The notes beneath the pieces are model-generated. The model made no database searches and was not told where the DNA came from. It was given only the letters and a program-made list of their open reading frames with translations. Both the position numbers and the translations under genes were made by a program. This document shows positions 22,972 to 31,972 of a stretch of DNA of 64,000 bases, piece by piece. Each line of letters opens with the position of its first letter. The first letter of the stretch is position 1. The stretch comes from an uncultured Ectothiorhodospiraceae bacterium (GTDB lineage Bacteria; Pseudomonadota; Gammaproteobacteria; XJ16; Halofilaceae). The stretch covers positions 62,001 to 126,000 of the forward strand of contig CAJXKK010000003.1 in assembly GCA_913055615.1 (NCBI GenBank). Direction: 5' to 3'.

Positions 22972-23628
22972 ATGACACGAGCGCGGCGGCGTGGCCAGGG
23001 CGGCACGCAGGGTGTACCACGTGGGGCCGTGGCACAGCAGCGTGCGGAGATCGCCCGCGTGGCGGCCCGCCTGATGGCCGAGGAGGGGGTCCACGGTTTC
23101 GCCGAGGCCAAGGCGCGGGCCGCCGGCCAGCTCGGCATCCACGGGCGGCAGGCGCTGCCGCGCAATCACGAGATCGAGGCGGAGATCCGGGCCTGGCAGG
23201 CGCTGTTTCAGGCCGAGGAGCAGCCCCTGTGGCTCGAGCGGATGCGCCGCACGGCGCTCGAGGCGATGGACCTGTTGGCGGACTTTGCCCCGCAGCTCGC
23301 GGGCTCGGTCCTGCGCGGGACGGCACCGCAGGATGCCGAGGTCACGCTGCACCTGTTCACGGAGCCGCCGGAGCGGGTGGCCACTTTCCTGCTCGACCGG
23401 GGTATCCCCTGGGAGCTCGACGCCTGGGTCGGGCGCTTCGGCCGGGGCGAATTCGAACTGCCGATGTATCGCATCGCGCTGGGTGGCCAGCCCGTGCGCC
23501 TGATCGTCTTCCCGACCGAAGGCCCCCGCGAGGCCCCGCGCTCCCCCGTCGACGGCAAACCCATGGCCCGCGCCAACCGCACCCGCGTGGCCGAACTGCT
23601 CGCGGGCGACGATCCGGACTCCGCGTGA
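22972..23628 (+). CDS. Conserved proteobacterial protein of unknown function
   Basis: The 218-residue protein starts at an ATG with a strong GGAGGT six bases ahead. Its N-terminal 60 residues (RAEIARVAARLMAEEGVHGF) resemble the first helix of TetR-like regulators but lack a clear helix-turn-helix; the middle has HLFTEPPERVATFLLDRGIP and the C-terminus is a mixed alpha/beta region with RLIVFPTEGPREAPRSP. Similar proteins are widespread in proteobacteria and, from memory, are sometimes annotated as nucleotidyltransferase-like. I cannot assign a function. It follows mrcA by 25 bases and is probably co-transcribed with it. Confidence 0.75.
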   Translation: MTRARRRGQGGTQGVPRGAVAQQRAEIARVAARLMAEEGVHGFAEAKARAAGQLGIHGRQALPRNHEIEAEIRAWQALFQAEEQPLWLERMRRTALEAMDLLADFAPQLAGSVLRGTAPQDAEVTLHLFTEPPERVATFLLDRGIPWELDAWVGRFGRGEFELPMYRIALGGQPVRLIVFPTEGPREAPRSPVDGKPMARANRTRVAELLAGDDPDSA

Positions 23629-23647
23629 TTCCGTCAGGCGCGGGGTC

Positions 23648-23959
23648 GAACCACAGATGGACACAGATGAACACGGATCAGGGTGGTCGCCGCCAAAGCG
23701 CCAGGGAGTTGCGCTGACACCTGCTTCGAGTGGTGAGGTGCCGTAGATGAACCACAAAATCGATACAAGATGAACACAAAATAGGGCTTATGGCCCATTC
23801 CGTGGTGGGCGCAATCTCTGCGCCATTTTGTGTCTATCCTGTGTTCATTTTGTGGTTCAACAGTCCGAGGCTGCGGTGATGCGCCAGCGGGACGGCGGAC
23901 CCCACCAACGCAAACTCGCACCGACCCAATCTGTGTTCATCTGTGTCCATCAGTGGTTC
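23648..23959. repeat. Outer GAACCACAGAT-type inverted repeat of a nested pair
   Basis: The left arm (23648-23678) reads as units GAACCACAGAT, GGACACAGAT, GAACACGGAT. The right arm (23928-23959) is its approximate complement, with CAGTGGTTC at the edge where one base differs from the usual CTGTGGTTC. About 250 bases lie between, including a second element built from CACAAAAT units. The right arm overlaps the last codons and the stop of hemE. The 308-base gap between the upstream gene and hemE holds nothing else I can see. Confidence 0.82.
23749..23858. repeat. Inner GAACCACAAAAT-type inverted repeat
   Basis: The left arm (23749-23782) reads GAACCACAAAAT, CGATACAAGAT, GAACACAAAAT. The right arm (23824-23858) is its approximate complement. 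The spacer holds a smaller hairpin, GGCGCA-atctc-TGCGCC (near 23808-23824). This third flavour keeps the GAACCAC edge and the 10-11 base period of the other elements but has a different core word. Confidence 0.8.
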
Positions 23960-25016
23960 CGGAGCCACCCCCCCACCCCTTGACCGTCTCCACCATCGCG
24001 GCGACGTGCTCGGGATCGATGGCGGGATGTACGCCGTGGCCCAGGTTGAAGACGTGGCCGGGGGCGTCGCCGGCGCGCTCGAGGACCTGACGCGTCTCGC
24101 GGGCGATCGTCTCGGGGGAGGCATAGAGCACGCAGGGGTCGAGGTTGCCCTGCAGGGCGACCCGGTCACCCACGCGCCGGCGCGCATCGCCGATGTCGAT
24201 GGTCCAGTCGAGGCCGAGGGCGTCGGCGCCGGTCGCGGCCATGTCCTCGAGCCATTGCCCGCCGTTCTTCGTGAACAGGATAACCGGTACCGGCCGACCG
24301 TCGGCCTGGCGGGTCAGGCCGGAGACGATCCGCTGCATGTAGGCCAATGAGAACTCGCGGTACGCGTCGGGAGAGAGCGCGCCGCCCCAGGTGTCGAAGA
24401 TCTGCACGGCCTGGGCGCCGGCGGCGATCTGGGCGTTCAGATACGCGGTCGTGGAATCGGCGAGTACAGCGAGTACGCGATGCAGCAGGTCGGGCCGGTC
24501 GTAGAGCATCGCCTTGATGGTGGCGAAGTCCTTCGAGCTGCCGCCCTCGACCATGTAGGTCGCCAGCGTCCAGGGGCTCCCCGCGAAGCCGATCAACGGG
24601 ACCCGACCGTCCAGCGCCGCGCGTGTCTGCCGCAGTGCGGCCATCACGTAGCCGAGTTCAGTCTCCGGGTCGGGGGCGGTCAGGCGCTCGACATCGCGCT
24701 CGCTGCGCACGGGATTGCTGAGACGCGGCCCTTCGCCGGTGACGAAATGCAGGCCGAGCCCCATGGCGTGCGGGATCGTCAGGATATCGGAGAAGATAAT
24801 CGCCGCGTCGAGGTCGAACCGGTCGATTGGCTGGAGGGTGACCTCGCAGGCCATATCGGGGTTCTGGCACAGGGTGAGGAAGTCGCCCGCCCGCTCGCGC
24901 ACTGCGCGGTACTCGGGCAGGTAGCGCCCGGCCTGGCGCATGATCCAGACCGGTGGCCGATCGACGGGTTCGCGCGCGAGGGCGCGCAGCAGGCGGTCGT
25001 TCCGCAGCTCGGTCAT
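23937..25016 (-). CDS. hemE: Uroporphyrinogen decarboxylase
   Basis: The 359-residue enzyme removes four carboxyl groups from uroporphyrinogen III to give coproporphyrinogen III in heme synthesis. [17 protein letters not shown] near the start and [23 protein letters not shown] and the LDWT segment are family signatures. The last residues, after VKGWGGGSG, are TTDGHR and the stop: these are encoded by the edge of the CACAGAT repeat, not by conserved hemE sequence, so the repeat has replaced or extended the original 3' end. yqeY lies 40 bases upstream on the same strand. Confidence 0.96.
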   Translation of the reverse strand: MTELRNDRLLRALAREPVDRPPVWIMRQAGRYLPEYRAVRERAGDFLTLCQNPDMACEVTLQPIDRFDLDAAIIFSDILTIPHAMGLGLHFVTGEGPRLSNPVRSERDVERLTAPDPETELGYVMAALRQTRAALDGRVPLIGFAGSPWTLATYMVEGGSSKDFATIKAMLYDRPDLLHRVLAVLADSTTAYLNAQIAAGAQAVQIFDTWGGALSPDAYREFSLAYMQRIVSGLTRQADGRPVPVILFTKNGGQWLEDMAATGADALGLDWTIDIGDARRRVGDRVALQGNLDPCVLYASPETIARETRQVLERAGDAPGHVFNLGHGVHPAIDPEHVAAMVETVKGWGGGSGTTDGHR

Positions 25017-25056
25017 GGTGTCGTCGCGATGGGGTGGCGGGTGCGCCCCGGCCGGA

Positions 25057-25509
25057 TCAGCCGAGGCGGGCTTTTACGCGGGCACTGACGGCGCTCATGT
25101 CGGCACGCCCCTGTACGCGGGGCTTGAGCTCCGCCATGACGCGGCCCATGTCTTTCATCGAGGCGGCGCCGGTCTCCGCGACCGCCTCGCCGATCATGCG
25201 GTCGAGTTCCTCGTCGCTGATCGGCTCCGGCAGGTACTCGGCAATCACCGCCAGCTCCCACTCTTCCTGCTCGACGAGGTCGGTGCGGTTGGCTTCCGAG
25301 TATTGCGCGATCGATTCGCGATGGCGCTTGGCCATCCTGTCGAGCACCTCAAGGACCTGCTCGTTGCCGAGCTCGGTCTGATCGTCGATCTCGCGCTGGC
25401 GGATGGCCGCGTGCATCATGCGCAGCGTGCCGAGGCGGGCCTTGTCGCCGCCCTTCATCGCCGCCTTGATGTCGGCGGTCAGCCGTTCCTTGAGCGAAGT
25501 GGCGGACAC
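25057..25509 (-). CDS. GatB/YqeY domain protein
   Basis: The 150-residue protein matches the YqeY family: [19 protein letters not shown] at the N-terminus, [19 protein letters not shown] in the middle and the C-terminal tail domain shared with GatB. The family's role is thought to be tRNA-related but is not firmly known. It follows rpsU by 11 bases, a conserved pairing. Confidence 0.95.
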   Translation of the reverse strand: MSATSLKERLTADIKAAMKGGDKARLGTLRMMHAAIRQREIDDQTELGNEQVLEVLDRMAKRHRESIAQYSEANRTDLVEQEEWELAVIAEYLPEPISDEELDRMIGEAVAETGAASMKDMGRVMAELKPRVQGRADMSAVSARVKARLG

Positions 25510-25520
25510 GCCAGGCGGCC

Positions 25521-25736
25521 TCAGTAGAGGCGGACACGGCGCTGGGCTTCCTTCGCCAGCTTCTTCTGGTGCCGTTTGACGGCGGCCGCGCGCTTGCGCT
25601 TGCGCTCGGCGGTCGGCTTTTCGTAGAACTCGCGGCGGCGCGTCTCTGTCAGAATGCCCGCCTTCTCGCAGGACCGCTTGAAACGGCGCAGTGCGACCTC
25701 AAAAGGCTCGTTGTCGCGTACACGTACCGATGGCAT
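25521..25736 (-). CDS. rpsU: Ribosomal protein S21
   Basis: The 71-residue, strongly basic protein [20 protein letters not shown]...RRVRLY is S21 of the small subunit, involved in initiation. It is divergent from tsaD and heads an operon with yqeY. In many relatives dnaG and rpoD follow; here hemE does. Confidence 0.98.
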   Translation of the reverse strand: MPSVRVRDNEPFEVALRRFKRSCEKAGILTETRRREFYEKPTAERKRKRAAAVKRHQKKLAKEAQRRVRLY

Positions 25737-25810
25737 GGATCCGGATCACCCCTTCAACCAAAATGCTGCCCATGGATCGGACGGCTGACCCGTCCGGGCG
25801 TAAGCTGTCA

Positions 25811-25838
25811 ATCATACCATGCTGGAGCGCGGAAACAA
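25811..25838 (-). promoter_or_regulatory. Putative extended -10 promoter of rpsU
   Basis: On the minus strand TTGTTT (25838-25833) and TATGAT (25816-25811) are 16 bases apart and the -10 is preceded by TGG, giving an extended -10 form. It lies about 75 bases before the rpsU ATG. Confidence 0.55.
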
Positions 25839-25919
25839 TGCAGGCGAATGGCGAAAGAGGTACGGACACCGGCGCGAGCGGGATCCCCGGGGTGGCGCCC
25901 CGGGGACGGGATTGATCCG

Positions 25920-26939
25920 GTGCGCGTGCTGGGCATAGAGACCTCGTGCGACGAGACCGGGATCGCGCTGTATGACACCGAGCGCGGGCTGCTCGGGCAT
26001 GTGCTCCACAGTCAGGCGTCGGTCCATGCCGACTTCGGCGGCGTGGTCCCCGAGCTCGCATCGCGCGACCACGTACGGCGCCTGCTGCCGCTGACCCGCC
26101 GTGTGCTCGCGTCGGCCGGGGTGGACGAGGCGGCCATTGATGGCGTCGCCTACACGGCCGGCCCGGGCCTGGTCGGCGCACTGCTCACCGGGGCCGCCTT
26201 CGGCCAGGGGTATGCGTGGGCGCGGGGCCTGCCGGCGATCGGCGTCCACCACATGGAAGGGCATCTGCTGGCGCCGATGCTCGAGCCGGAGACGCCGGAC
26301 TGGCCGTTCCTGGCCCTGCTGGTGTCAGGCGGGCATACGCAGCTGGTCGCGGTCGATGGTCCCGGCGCCTATCGCCTGCTGGGCGATACGGTCGACGATG
26401 CCGCCGGTGAGGCCTTCGACAAGACGGCGCAGCTGCTGGGCCTCGGGTATCCGGGTGGGCCCGCCGTCGCGGCGGCGGCCCGCAACGGCCGGGCGGGAGC
26501 GTTCCGCTTCCCGCGGCCGATGACGGATCGCCCCGGTCTCGACTTCTCGTTCAGCGGCCTCAAGACCGCGGCCCGGCTCGCCGTGGAGCGCGGTGATGCG
26601 GATGACGCCGTGCGCGCGGATATCGCCCTCGCATTCGAGCAGGCCGTGATCGATACGCTGGTGATCAAATGCCGGCGCGCGGTCGATGCGACCGGACTTC
26701 GGCGCCTGGTGATCGCGGGGGGTGTGGGCGCCAACCGCCGCCTGCGGGAGACCCTGGCCGAGCGCCTGGCGGACGTCGATCGATTTTTCCCGCGCCTGGA
26801 GTTCTGTACCGATAATGGCGCAATGATCGCCTGGGCGGGGGCGATGCGCCTGCTGGCGGGCGAGCGTACGTCGCAGCGGGTGGGCGCCCGCGCGCGCTGG
26901 CCCCTGATGGAGCTGCAACCGCCGGGGGCGGGGTCATGA
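25920..26939 (+). CDS. tsaD: tRNA N6-threonylcarbamoyladenosine transferase TsaD
   Basis: The 339-residue ASKHA-fold enzyme transfers threonylcarbamoyl to A37 of tRNAs reading ANN codons, with TsaB, TsaC and Tsa[19 protein letters not shown] at the start, the metal-binding HHMEGH near residue 113, VSGGHTQLV and [10 protein letters not shown] are diagnostic. I chose the GTG at 25920 because it gives the family's usual start and length; an ATG at 25848 would add 24 non-conserved residues. It converges on plsY with five bases between stops. Confidence 0.96.
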   Translation: MRVLGIETSCDETGIALYDTERGLLGHVLHSQASVHADFGGVVPELASRDHVRRLLPLTRRVLASAGVDEAAIDGVAYTAGPGLVGALLTGAAFGQGYAWARGLPAIGVHHMEGHLLAPMLEPETPDWPFLALLVSGGHTQLVAVDGPGAYRLLGDTVDDAAGEAFDKTAQLLGLGYPGGPAVAAAARNGRAGAFRFPRPMTDRPGLDFSFSGLKTAARLAVERGDADDAVRADIALAFEQAVIDTLVIKCRRAVDATGLRRLVIAGGVGANRRLRETLAERLADVDRFFPRLEFCTDNGAMIAWAGAMRLLAGERTSQRVGARARWPLMELQPPGAGS

Positions 26940-26944
26940 TGGCT

Positions 26945-27526
26945 TCAGCGCTTGCCGAGCAGGTCGCGGATGTTGGCGCGATGGCGCCAGAACAGCAGGA
27001 TCGAGACGGCCGCGGCGACGATCACCAGCGCTGGCTGGTGCGTGGTCAATCCGACATAGACCGGCGCCAGCAGGAAGGCGGTCAGCGCGGCGGCGGCCGA
27101 TATGCGCACTATGGCCCAGGCGATGCCCCAGGTCGTGACGGTCAGCAGGCCGGCCACGGGGGTCGCGACGAGCAGGGCGCCCAGTGCCGTGGCCACGCCC
27201 TTGCCGCCGCGGAAGCCGAAGAAGACCGGATACAGATGGCCGAGAAATGCCGCCGCCCCCGCGAGGGCCTGCACCAGCGGCTCCGCGCCCAGTGCCCACG
27301 CGATGGCGACCGCCAGCGCGCCCTTGGCGACATCGCCGGCGAGCGTAAGCGCCGCGGCGTCGCGGCCCGCGAGGCGCAGGACATTGGTCGCCCCGGGATT
27401 GCCCGAGCCGCCGGTGCGGGGGTCGGTACGGCCGAGTGCGCGGCAGCAGATGATCGCCGAGGATACCGACCCGAGGAGGTAGCCACAGATCAGCGGGAAC
27501 ACGAGCGACAGGGCATCGATGACCAA
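26945..27526 (-). CDS. plsY: Glycerol-3-phosphate acyltransferase PlsY
   Basis: The protein (193 residues from a TTG at 27526) is an integral membrane acyltransferase that uses acyl-phosphate to make lysophosphatidic acid. About five membrane helices are visible, with the conserved loops GSGNPGATNVLR and GHLYPVFFGFRGGKGVATALG. The TTG has CGGAG eight bases upstream; an ATG at 27562 would add 12 residues without a Shine-Dalgarno, so the start is not certain. Confidence 0.93.
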   Translation of the reverse strand: MVIDALSLVFPLICGYLLGSVSSAIICCRALGRTDPRTGGSGNPGATNVLRLAGRDAAALTLAGDVAKGALAVAIAWALGAEPLVQALAGAAAFLGHLYPVFFGFRGGKGVATALGALLVATPVAGLLTVTTWGIAWAIVRISAAAALTAFLLAPVYVGLTTHQPALVIVAAAVSILLFWRHRANIRDLLGKR

Positions 27527-27606
27527 AGCGGGTGCTCCGGGGTGCGGCGGATGGTGCGCCATTCTAGCGTCGGCCGGCGGCGCCGTCCCGTCATGGTGGT
27601 GTCGGC

Positions 27607-28365
27607 GTGTCGATGAGCGCCGGCCGGCGCGCACCGCTCGTGCTCCTGCACGGCTGGGGGATGGGGCCGAGCGTGTTCGCTGATTGGCGCACCGCGCTGG
27701 AGCCCGATCATCAGGTCCATTGCCCGGTCTGGTCGGATCACGTCGCGGCGTCCAGTGGCAGTCCACGGGAAAGGGATGCCCTCGGCGCGCTGGCCGCGCG
27801 TGTCGCCGACGGTATCGAGCGGCCCGCGCACTGGGTCGGCTGGTCACTGGGGGGGCTGATCGCCCTCGCGGCCGCCCGGTGCAGGCCCGGGGCCGTCGCG
27901 CGCGTCACGCTCATCGCCGCGAGCCCGCGCATGGTGGCCGCCCCAGACTGGCCCGGGATCGATCCGCTCGAGCTGCAGCGGTTCCGGCGCGGGCTCCAGG
28001 TCGAACCCATGGCGGCGCACGATCGCTTCCTGACGCTGCAGGTCCGCGGGAGCGAGGGCGGGCGGTCCGCACTGCGCGCGCTGCGAAGTGCGGTGGCCGC
28101 CGATGGCCTGCCATCCATGGGCGTCCTGCTGTCCGGTCTCGACCATCTGCTGCAATCGGATCTGCGAACCGATCTCAACGCGTTATCATGCCCGGTGGAC
28201 GCCGTGCTCGGGGATCGCGACGCGCTCGTCCCGGCCGCCGTGGCCGCGCGCCTGGAGGCGCTGGCGGTGCGCACCCGCGTCATCCCCGGGGCGGCGCATG
28301 CACCATTCATCTCGCACCCGGGTGTCGTCACCGAAGCCGTCCGGGATACTGGAGTCACGTCTTGA
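27607..28365 (+). CDS. bioH: Pimeloyl-ACP methyl ester carboxylesterase BioH
   Basis: The 252-residue alpha/beta hydrolase has the oxyanion LHGWGMG near residue 16, the nucleophile elbow GWSLGG near residue 79, a catalytic Asp in LGDRDALVP and a His in GAAHAPF. BioH hydrolyses pimeloyl-ACP methyl ester and so ends the fatty-acid-synthesis detour that makes pimelate for biotin. Translation may start at GTG 27607 or ATG 27613. It overlaps bioC by four bases; no other bio gene is in the window. Confidence 0.92.
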   Translation: MSMSAGRRAPLVLLHGWGMGPSVFADWRTALEPDHQVHCPVWSDHVAASSGSPRERDALGALAARVADGIERPAHWVGWSLGGLIALAAARCRPGAVARVTLIAASPRMVAAPDWPGIDPLELQRFRRGLQVEPMAAHDRFLTLQVRGSEGGRSALRALRSAVAADGLPSMGVLLSGLDHLLQSDLRTDLNALSCPVDAVLGDRDALVPAAVAARLEALAVRTRVIPGAAHAPFISHPGVVTEAVRDTGVTS

Positions 28366-29267
28366 CCGAATCGCACGCCGAATCGCTCGACTCCCGGGCC
28401 GTGCGGCGCGCCTTCGAGCGCGCCGCCGCCACCTACGATGGCGCGGCGGACCTGCAGCGCGAGACCGCGGACGAACTGCTTGATCGCCTCGCCGCGGTGA
28501 AGATTGAGCCGGCGCGCGTCATCGATCTCGGCTGCGGTACCGGTCATGCGCTGCAGGGGCTGCAAAAGCTCTACCGCGGGGCCGAGGTGATCGGGGTCGA
28601 TTTCTCTCATGCAATGTCGGCGCGCGCCCGCTCCCGCCCGCGTGGCGGGGCACGTCTGCGCCGGCGCCCGATGGCGATCTGTGCGGATATGGAGCGGTTG
28701 CCGTTGGCGGACGCGAGCGTCGACGTCGTGTTCTCCAGCCTGGCGTTCCAGTGGGCCCATGACCCGGTCGCGCTGTTCGGCGAGGCCCGCCGTGTGCTCC
28801 GCCCGGACGGTGCATTCATGTTCGCCAGCTTCGGCCCGGATACGCTGATCGAGCTGCGTGATGCCTGGGCGCAGATCGATGACCGCGTGCACGTCAGCCG
28901 TTTCCCCGACATGCACGATATCGGCGATGCCATGCTGGGTGCTGGCCTGATCGATCCGGTCATGGACGTCGATCGCCAGCAAAGGACCTACGACGATCTG
29001 CCCGCGCTGATGCGCTCGATCAAGGCCATCGGCGCCCGGAACGCCGCGCGCGGGCGCCCCCGCGGCCTGACCGCTCCGGGCGTTCTGCGCCGCCTCGAGC
29101 GGGCCTATGCGGCCCGGACGGCCGATGGGCGACCGACCGCCTCCTGGGAACTGGTGTATGGTCACGCCTGGGGGGCACAGATACCGCGTCCCGGCTCGGG
29201 GACTGCACAGGAATTTCACATCCCGCTCGAATCGATCGGGCGCGCCCGTACGAATCGGGGAGATTGA
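28362..29267 (+). CDS. bioC: Malonyl-ACP O-methyltransferase BioC
   Basis: The 301-residue class I methyltransferase has the AdoMet motif VIDLGCGTGHAL near residue 50 and a Val-Phe-Ser-Ser-Leu-Ala-Phe-Gln-Trp segment (VFSSLAFQWA) typical of BioC. It methylates malonyl-ACP so that two elongation rounds can build pimeloyl-ACP methyl ester, which BioH then cleaves. I chose the TTG at 28362, which overlaps the bioH stop (TTGA) and has GGAG seven bases upstream. The insertion RARSRPRGGARLRRRPM (about 85-105) is unusually Arg-rich. Confidence 0.92.
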   Translation: MTESHAESLDSRAVRRAFERAAATYDGAADLQRETADELLDRLAAVKIEPARVIDLGCGTGHALQGLQKLYRGAEVIGVDFSHAMSARARSRPRGGARLRRRPMAICADMERLPLADASVDVVFSSLAFQWAHDPVALFGEARRVLRPDGAFMFASFGPDTLIELRDAWAQIDDRVHVSRFPDMHDIGDAMLGAGLIDPVMDVDRQQRTYDDLPALMRSIKAIGARNAARGRPRGLTAPGVLRRLERAYAARTADGRPTASWELVYGHAWGAQIPRPGSGTAQEFHIPLESIGRARTNRGD

Positions 29268-29351
29268 GCGCGACAGGGGCATGCGCTAGCATTCTCCTCT
29301 GGACGAGCGTGGCCCACCGCGCAATCGCGACGGCAACACGGGCACCCGGAT

Positions 29352-29381
29352 GCGCTCCGGGGTGACCGGAATCCGGAGCGC
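29352..29381 (+). promoter_or_regulatory. Perfect inverted repeat in the coxB leader
   Basis: GCGCTCCGG (29352-29360) and CCGGAGCGC (29373-29381) are perfectly complementary around 12 bases, 81 bases before the coxB start. No T-run follows, so it looks like a leader hairpin or an operator rather than a terminator. No clear promoter hexamers could be assigned in 29268-29462. Confidence 0.45.
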
Positions 29382-29462
29382 GTGCGATACGGCGGGGGCT
29401 GGGATCCCGCCGCGCCGGCCGGTGAAGTGCCGGACCTGACGAATCTGCTGGAGAACCTGGAT

Positions 29463-30296
29463 ATGCGGCCATTCACCACGAGGGCAGCCGCTTGCATCGG
29501 CATCCTGCTCGGCGCGACCGGAACGGCGCACGCCGACTGGGCCGTAAACATGCCCCGGGGCGTCACGCCCATCAGCCGCGATGTGTACGACCTGCACATG
29601 CTGATCTTCTGGATCTGCGTGATCATCGGCGTGGTCGTGTTCGGCCTGATCTTCTGGTCGATCCTGCGCCACCGCAAATCGAAGGGAGCAGTCGCCTCCC
29701 AGTTCCACGAGAGCACGACCGCCGAGATCGCCTGGACCATAGTGCCGTTCCTGATCCTGGTCGGCATGTCGGTGCCGGCCGCGAAGACGCTGGTCGAGAT
29801 GGAGGACAGTTCCGACTCCGACCTGACGATCACGGTCACCGGCTACCAGTGGATGTGGCATTACGAATACGTGGGCGAGGACGTCGAGTTCTACAGCAAG
29901 CTGTCCACGCCGCGCACCGCGATCGCGAATATCGACGCGAAAGACGAGGATTATCTGCTGGCCGTGGACAACCGGCTGGTCGTGCCGGTGGGCAAGAAGA
30001 TCCGGTTCCAGCACACCTCCGAAGACGTCATCCACTCCTGGTGGGTGCCGGACCTGTCGGTGAAGAAGGACGCGATCCCGGGCTACGTCAACACGAACTG
30101 GGCCCGGATTGATGAACCCGGCGTCTATCGCGGCAAGTGTGCTGAACTCTGCGGCCGCGGCCACGGCTTCATGCCGGTGGTGGTCGAGGCCCTGCCGGAA
30201 GACGAATTCCAGCAATGGCTTGAAGAGAAGAGGTCCGCACAGCAGGCGGCCGCCGGCGGGGACGCCGACCGGGTCGCCAGGTTGAGCGGGCAGTAA
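29463..30296 (+). CDS. coxB: Cytochrome c oxidase subunit II
   Basis: The 277-residue protein has a signal peptide (ending near THADW-like GTAHADW, residue about 23), two membrane helices (about 45-65 and 90-110) and a periplasmic cupredoxin domain. The CuA centre is visible as HSWWVPDLSVKKDAIPG and GKCAELCGRGHGFMP with both Cys, the His and the Met ligands. It accepts electrons from cytochrome c and passes them to subunit I. The ATG at 29463 has GGAGA upstream; the frame opens earlier at 29382 without conserved sequence. Confidence 0.96.
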   Translation: MRPFTTRAAACIGILLGATGTAHADWAVNMPRGVTPISRDVYDLHMLIFWICVIIGVVVFGLIFWSILRHRKSKGAVASQFHESTTAEIAWTIVPFLILVGMSVPAAKTLVEMEDSSDSDLTITVTGYQWMWHYEYVGEDVEFYSKLSTPRTAIANIDAKDEDYLLAVDNRLVVPVGKKIRFQHTSEDVIHSWWVPDLSVKKDAIPGYVNTNWARIDEPGVYRGKCAELCGRGHGFMPVVVEALPEDEFQQWLEEKRSAQQAAAGGDADRVARLSGQ

Positions 30297-30336
30297 ACAT
30301 CCCGGGCCGGGTGAGCCGGTCCAGCAGGAGTCGATC

Positions 30337-31917
30337 ATGAGCGCAGTCATTCACGACACCGATCACCACGACGACCACGGTCCGGCCTACGGCTGGAAGC
30401 GCTGGCTGTTCACCACCAACCACAAGGACATCGGTACCCTGTACCTGTTCTTCTCCCTGGCCATGTTCTTTGTGGGCGGGCTGATGGCTCTCGTGATCCG
30501 GACCGAGCTGTTCCAGCCCGGCCTGCAGATCGTCGACCCGCATTTCTTCAACCAGATGACGTCGATGCACGCGCTGGTGATGATCTTCGGCGCCGTAATG
30601 CCCGCGTTCGTGGGCCTTGCGAACTGGCTGGTGCCGATGATGGTGGGTGCGCCGGATATGGCGCTGCCGCGCATGAACAACTGGTCCTTCTGGATCCTGC
30701 CGTTCGGGTTCACCCTGCTGCTGCTGACGCTGTTCCTCCCGGGGGGGGCGCCGGCCGCCGGCTGGACGCTGTACCCGCCGCTGTCGCTGCAAACGGGGGC
30801 GGCGTTCCCGTTCGCGATCTTTGCGATTCACATGCTGGGCATCTCGTCGGTGATGGGCGCGATCAACATTATCGCCACCATCTTCAATCTGCGCGCGCCC
30901 GGCATGACGCTGATGAAGATGCCGCTGTTCGTCTGGACCTGGCTGATCACGGCCTATCTGCTGATCGCGGTGATGCCGGTACTGGCCGGCGCGGTCACCA
31001 TGCTGCTGACGGACAAGTTCTTCGGCACGACCTTCTTCAGCGCGACCGGTGGCGGTGACCCGGTCATGTACCAGCACATCTTCTGGTTCTTCGGGCATCC
31101 CGAGGTCTACATCATGATCCTGCCGGCGTTCGGGATCATCTCGCAGATCATTCCGACCTTCTCGCGCAAGCCGCTGTTCGGCTACAGCTCGATGGTCTAC
31201 GCGACCGCCTCGATCGCGTTCCTGTCGTTCATCGTCTGGGCGCACCACATGTTCACCGTGGGCATGCCGCTGGCCGGTCAGCTGTTCTTTATGTTCTCGA
31301 CCATGCTCATCGCCGTTCCCACGGGCGTTAAGGTCTTCAACTGGATCGCGACCATGTGGCGTGGATCGCTCACCTTCGAGACGCCAATGCTGTTCGCCAT
31401 CGCCTTCGTGATCCTGTTCACCATCGGTGGGTTCTCGGGGCTGATGCTCGCGATCACACCGGCCGATATCCAGTATCACGATACCTATTTCGTGGTCGCC
31501 CATTTCCACTATGTTCTCGTCCCGGGTGCCGTCTTCGCGATTATCGCGGCCGCCTACTACTGGATGCCGAAGTGGACCGGTCACATGTACGACGAGAAAC
31601 TCGGCAAGTGGCATTTCTGGCTGTCGACGATCTTCGTCAACGTGCTGTTCTTCCCGCAGCATTTCGTCGGCCTCGCGGGCATGCCGCGCCGCATCCCGGA
31701 CTACTCGCTGCAGTTCATCGAGTTCAACCAGATCTCGACCATCGGGGCGTTCGGTTTCGGCTTCGCACAGCTGCTGTTCCTGTACATCGTGGTCAAGTGC
31801 GTCCGTGGCGGTGAGAAGGCGACCTCGCATGTATGGGAAGGCGCCCGGGGGCTGGAGTGGACGCTGCCGTCGCCGGCGCCGTATCACTCGTTCGAGACGC
31901 AGCCCGAGGTCAAATAA
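30337..31917 (+). CDS. ctaD: Cytochrome c oxidase subunit I
   Basis: The 526-residue protein is an aa3-type heme-copper oxidase catalytic subunit with 12 membrane helices. Heme and copper ligands are in the expected places: MTSMHALVMIFG (heme a His), WFFGHPEVYI (CuB His cross-linked to Tyr), WAHHMF (CuB His pair) and VAHFHYVLVPGAVF (heme a3 and heme a His). The D- and K-channel residues were not checked one by one. It lies 40 bases after coxB. Confidence 0.98.
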   Translation: MSAVIHDTDHHDDHGPAYGWKRWLFTTNHKDIGTLYLFFSLAMFFVGGLMALVIRTELFQPGLQIVDPHFFNQMTSMHALVMIFGAVMPAFVGLANWLVPMMVGAPDMALPRMNNWSFWILPFGFTLLLLTLFLPGGAPAAGWTLYPPLSLQTGAAFPFAIFAIHMLGISSVMGAINIIATIFNLRAPGMTLMKMPLFVWTWLITAYLLIAVMPVLAGAVTMLLTDKFFGTTFFSATGGGDPVMYQHIFWFFGHPEVYIMILPAFGIISQIIPTFSRKPLFGYSSMVYATASIAFLSFIVWAHHMFTVGMPLAGQLFFMFSTMLIAVPTGVKVFNWIATMWRGSLTFETPMLFAIAFVILFTIGGFSGLMLAITPADIQYHDTYFVVAHFHYVLVPGAVFAIIAAAYYWMPKWTGHMYDEKLGKWHFWLSTIFVNVLFFPQHFVGLAGMPRRIPDYSLQFIEFNQISTIGAFGFGFAQLLFLYIVVKCVRGGEKATSHVWEGARGLEWTLPSPAPYHSFETQPEVK

Positions 31918-31923
31918 TCAACG

Positions 31924-31957
31924 CCCGCCACGTGGGCCAGGAGGCCCGCGTGGCGGG
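31924..31957 (+). other. Strong intercistronic hairpin after ctaD
   Basis: CCCGCCACGTGGGCC (31924-31938) pairs with GGCCCGCGTGGCGGG (31943-31957) over 15 positions (one T-G wobble) around the four-base loop AGGA. It starts seven bases after the ctaD stop and is followed by a G-run, not by T, so it is not a typical terminator. Such stems between operon genes commonly protect upstream mRNA from 3' exonucleases or tune expression of downstream genes; which applies here is inference. Confidence 0.75.
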
Positions 31958-31972
31958 TGGGGGCCACCACGC

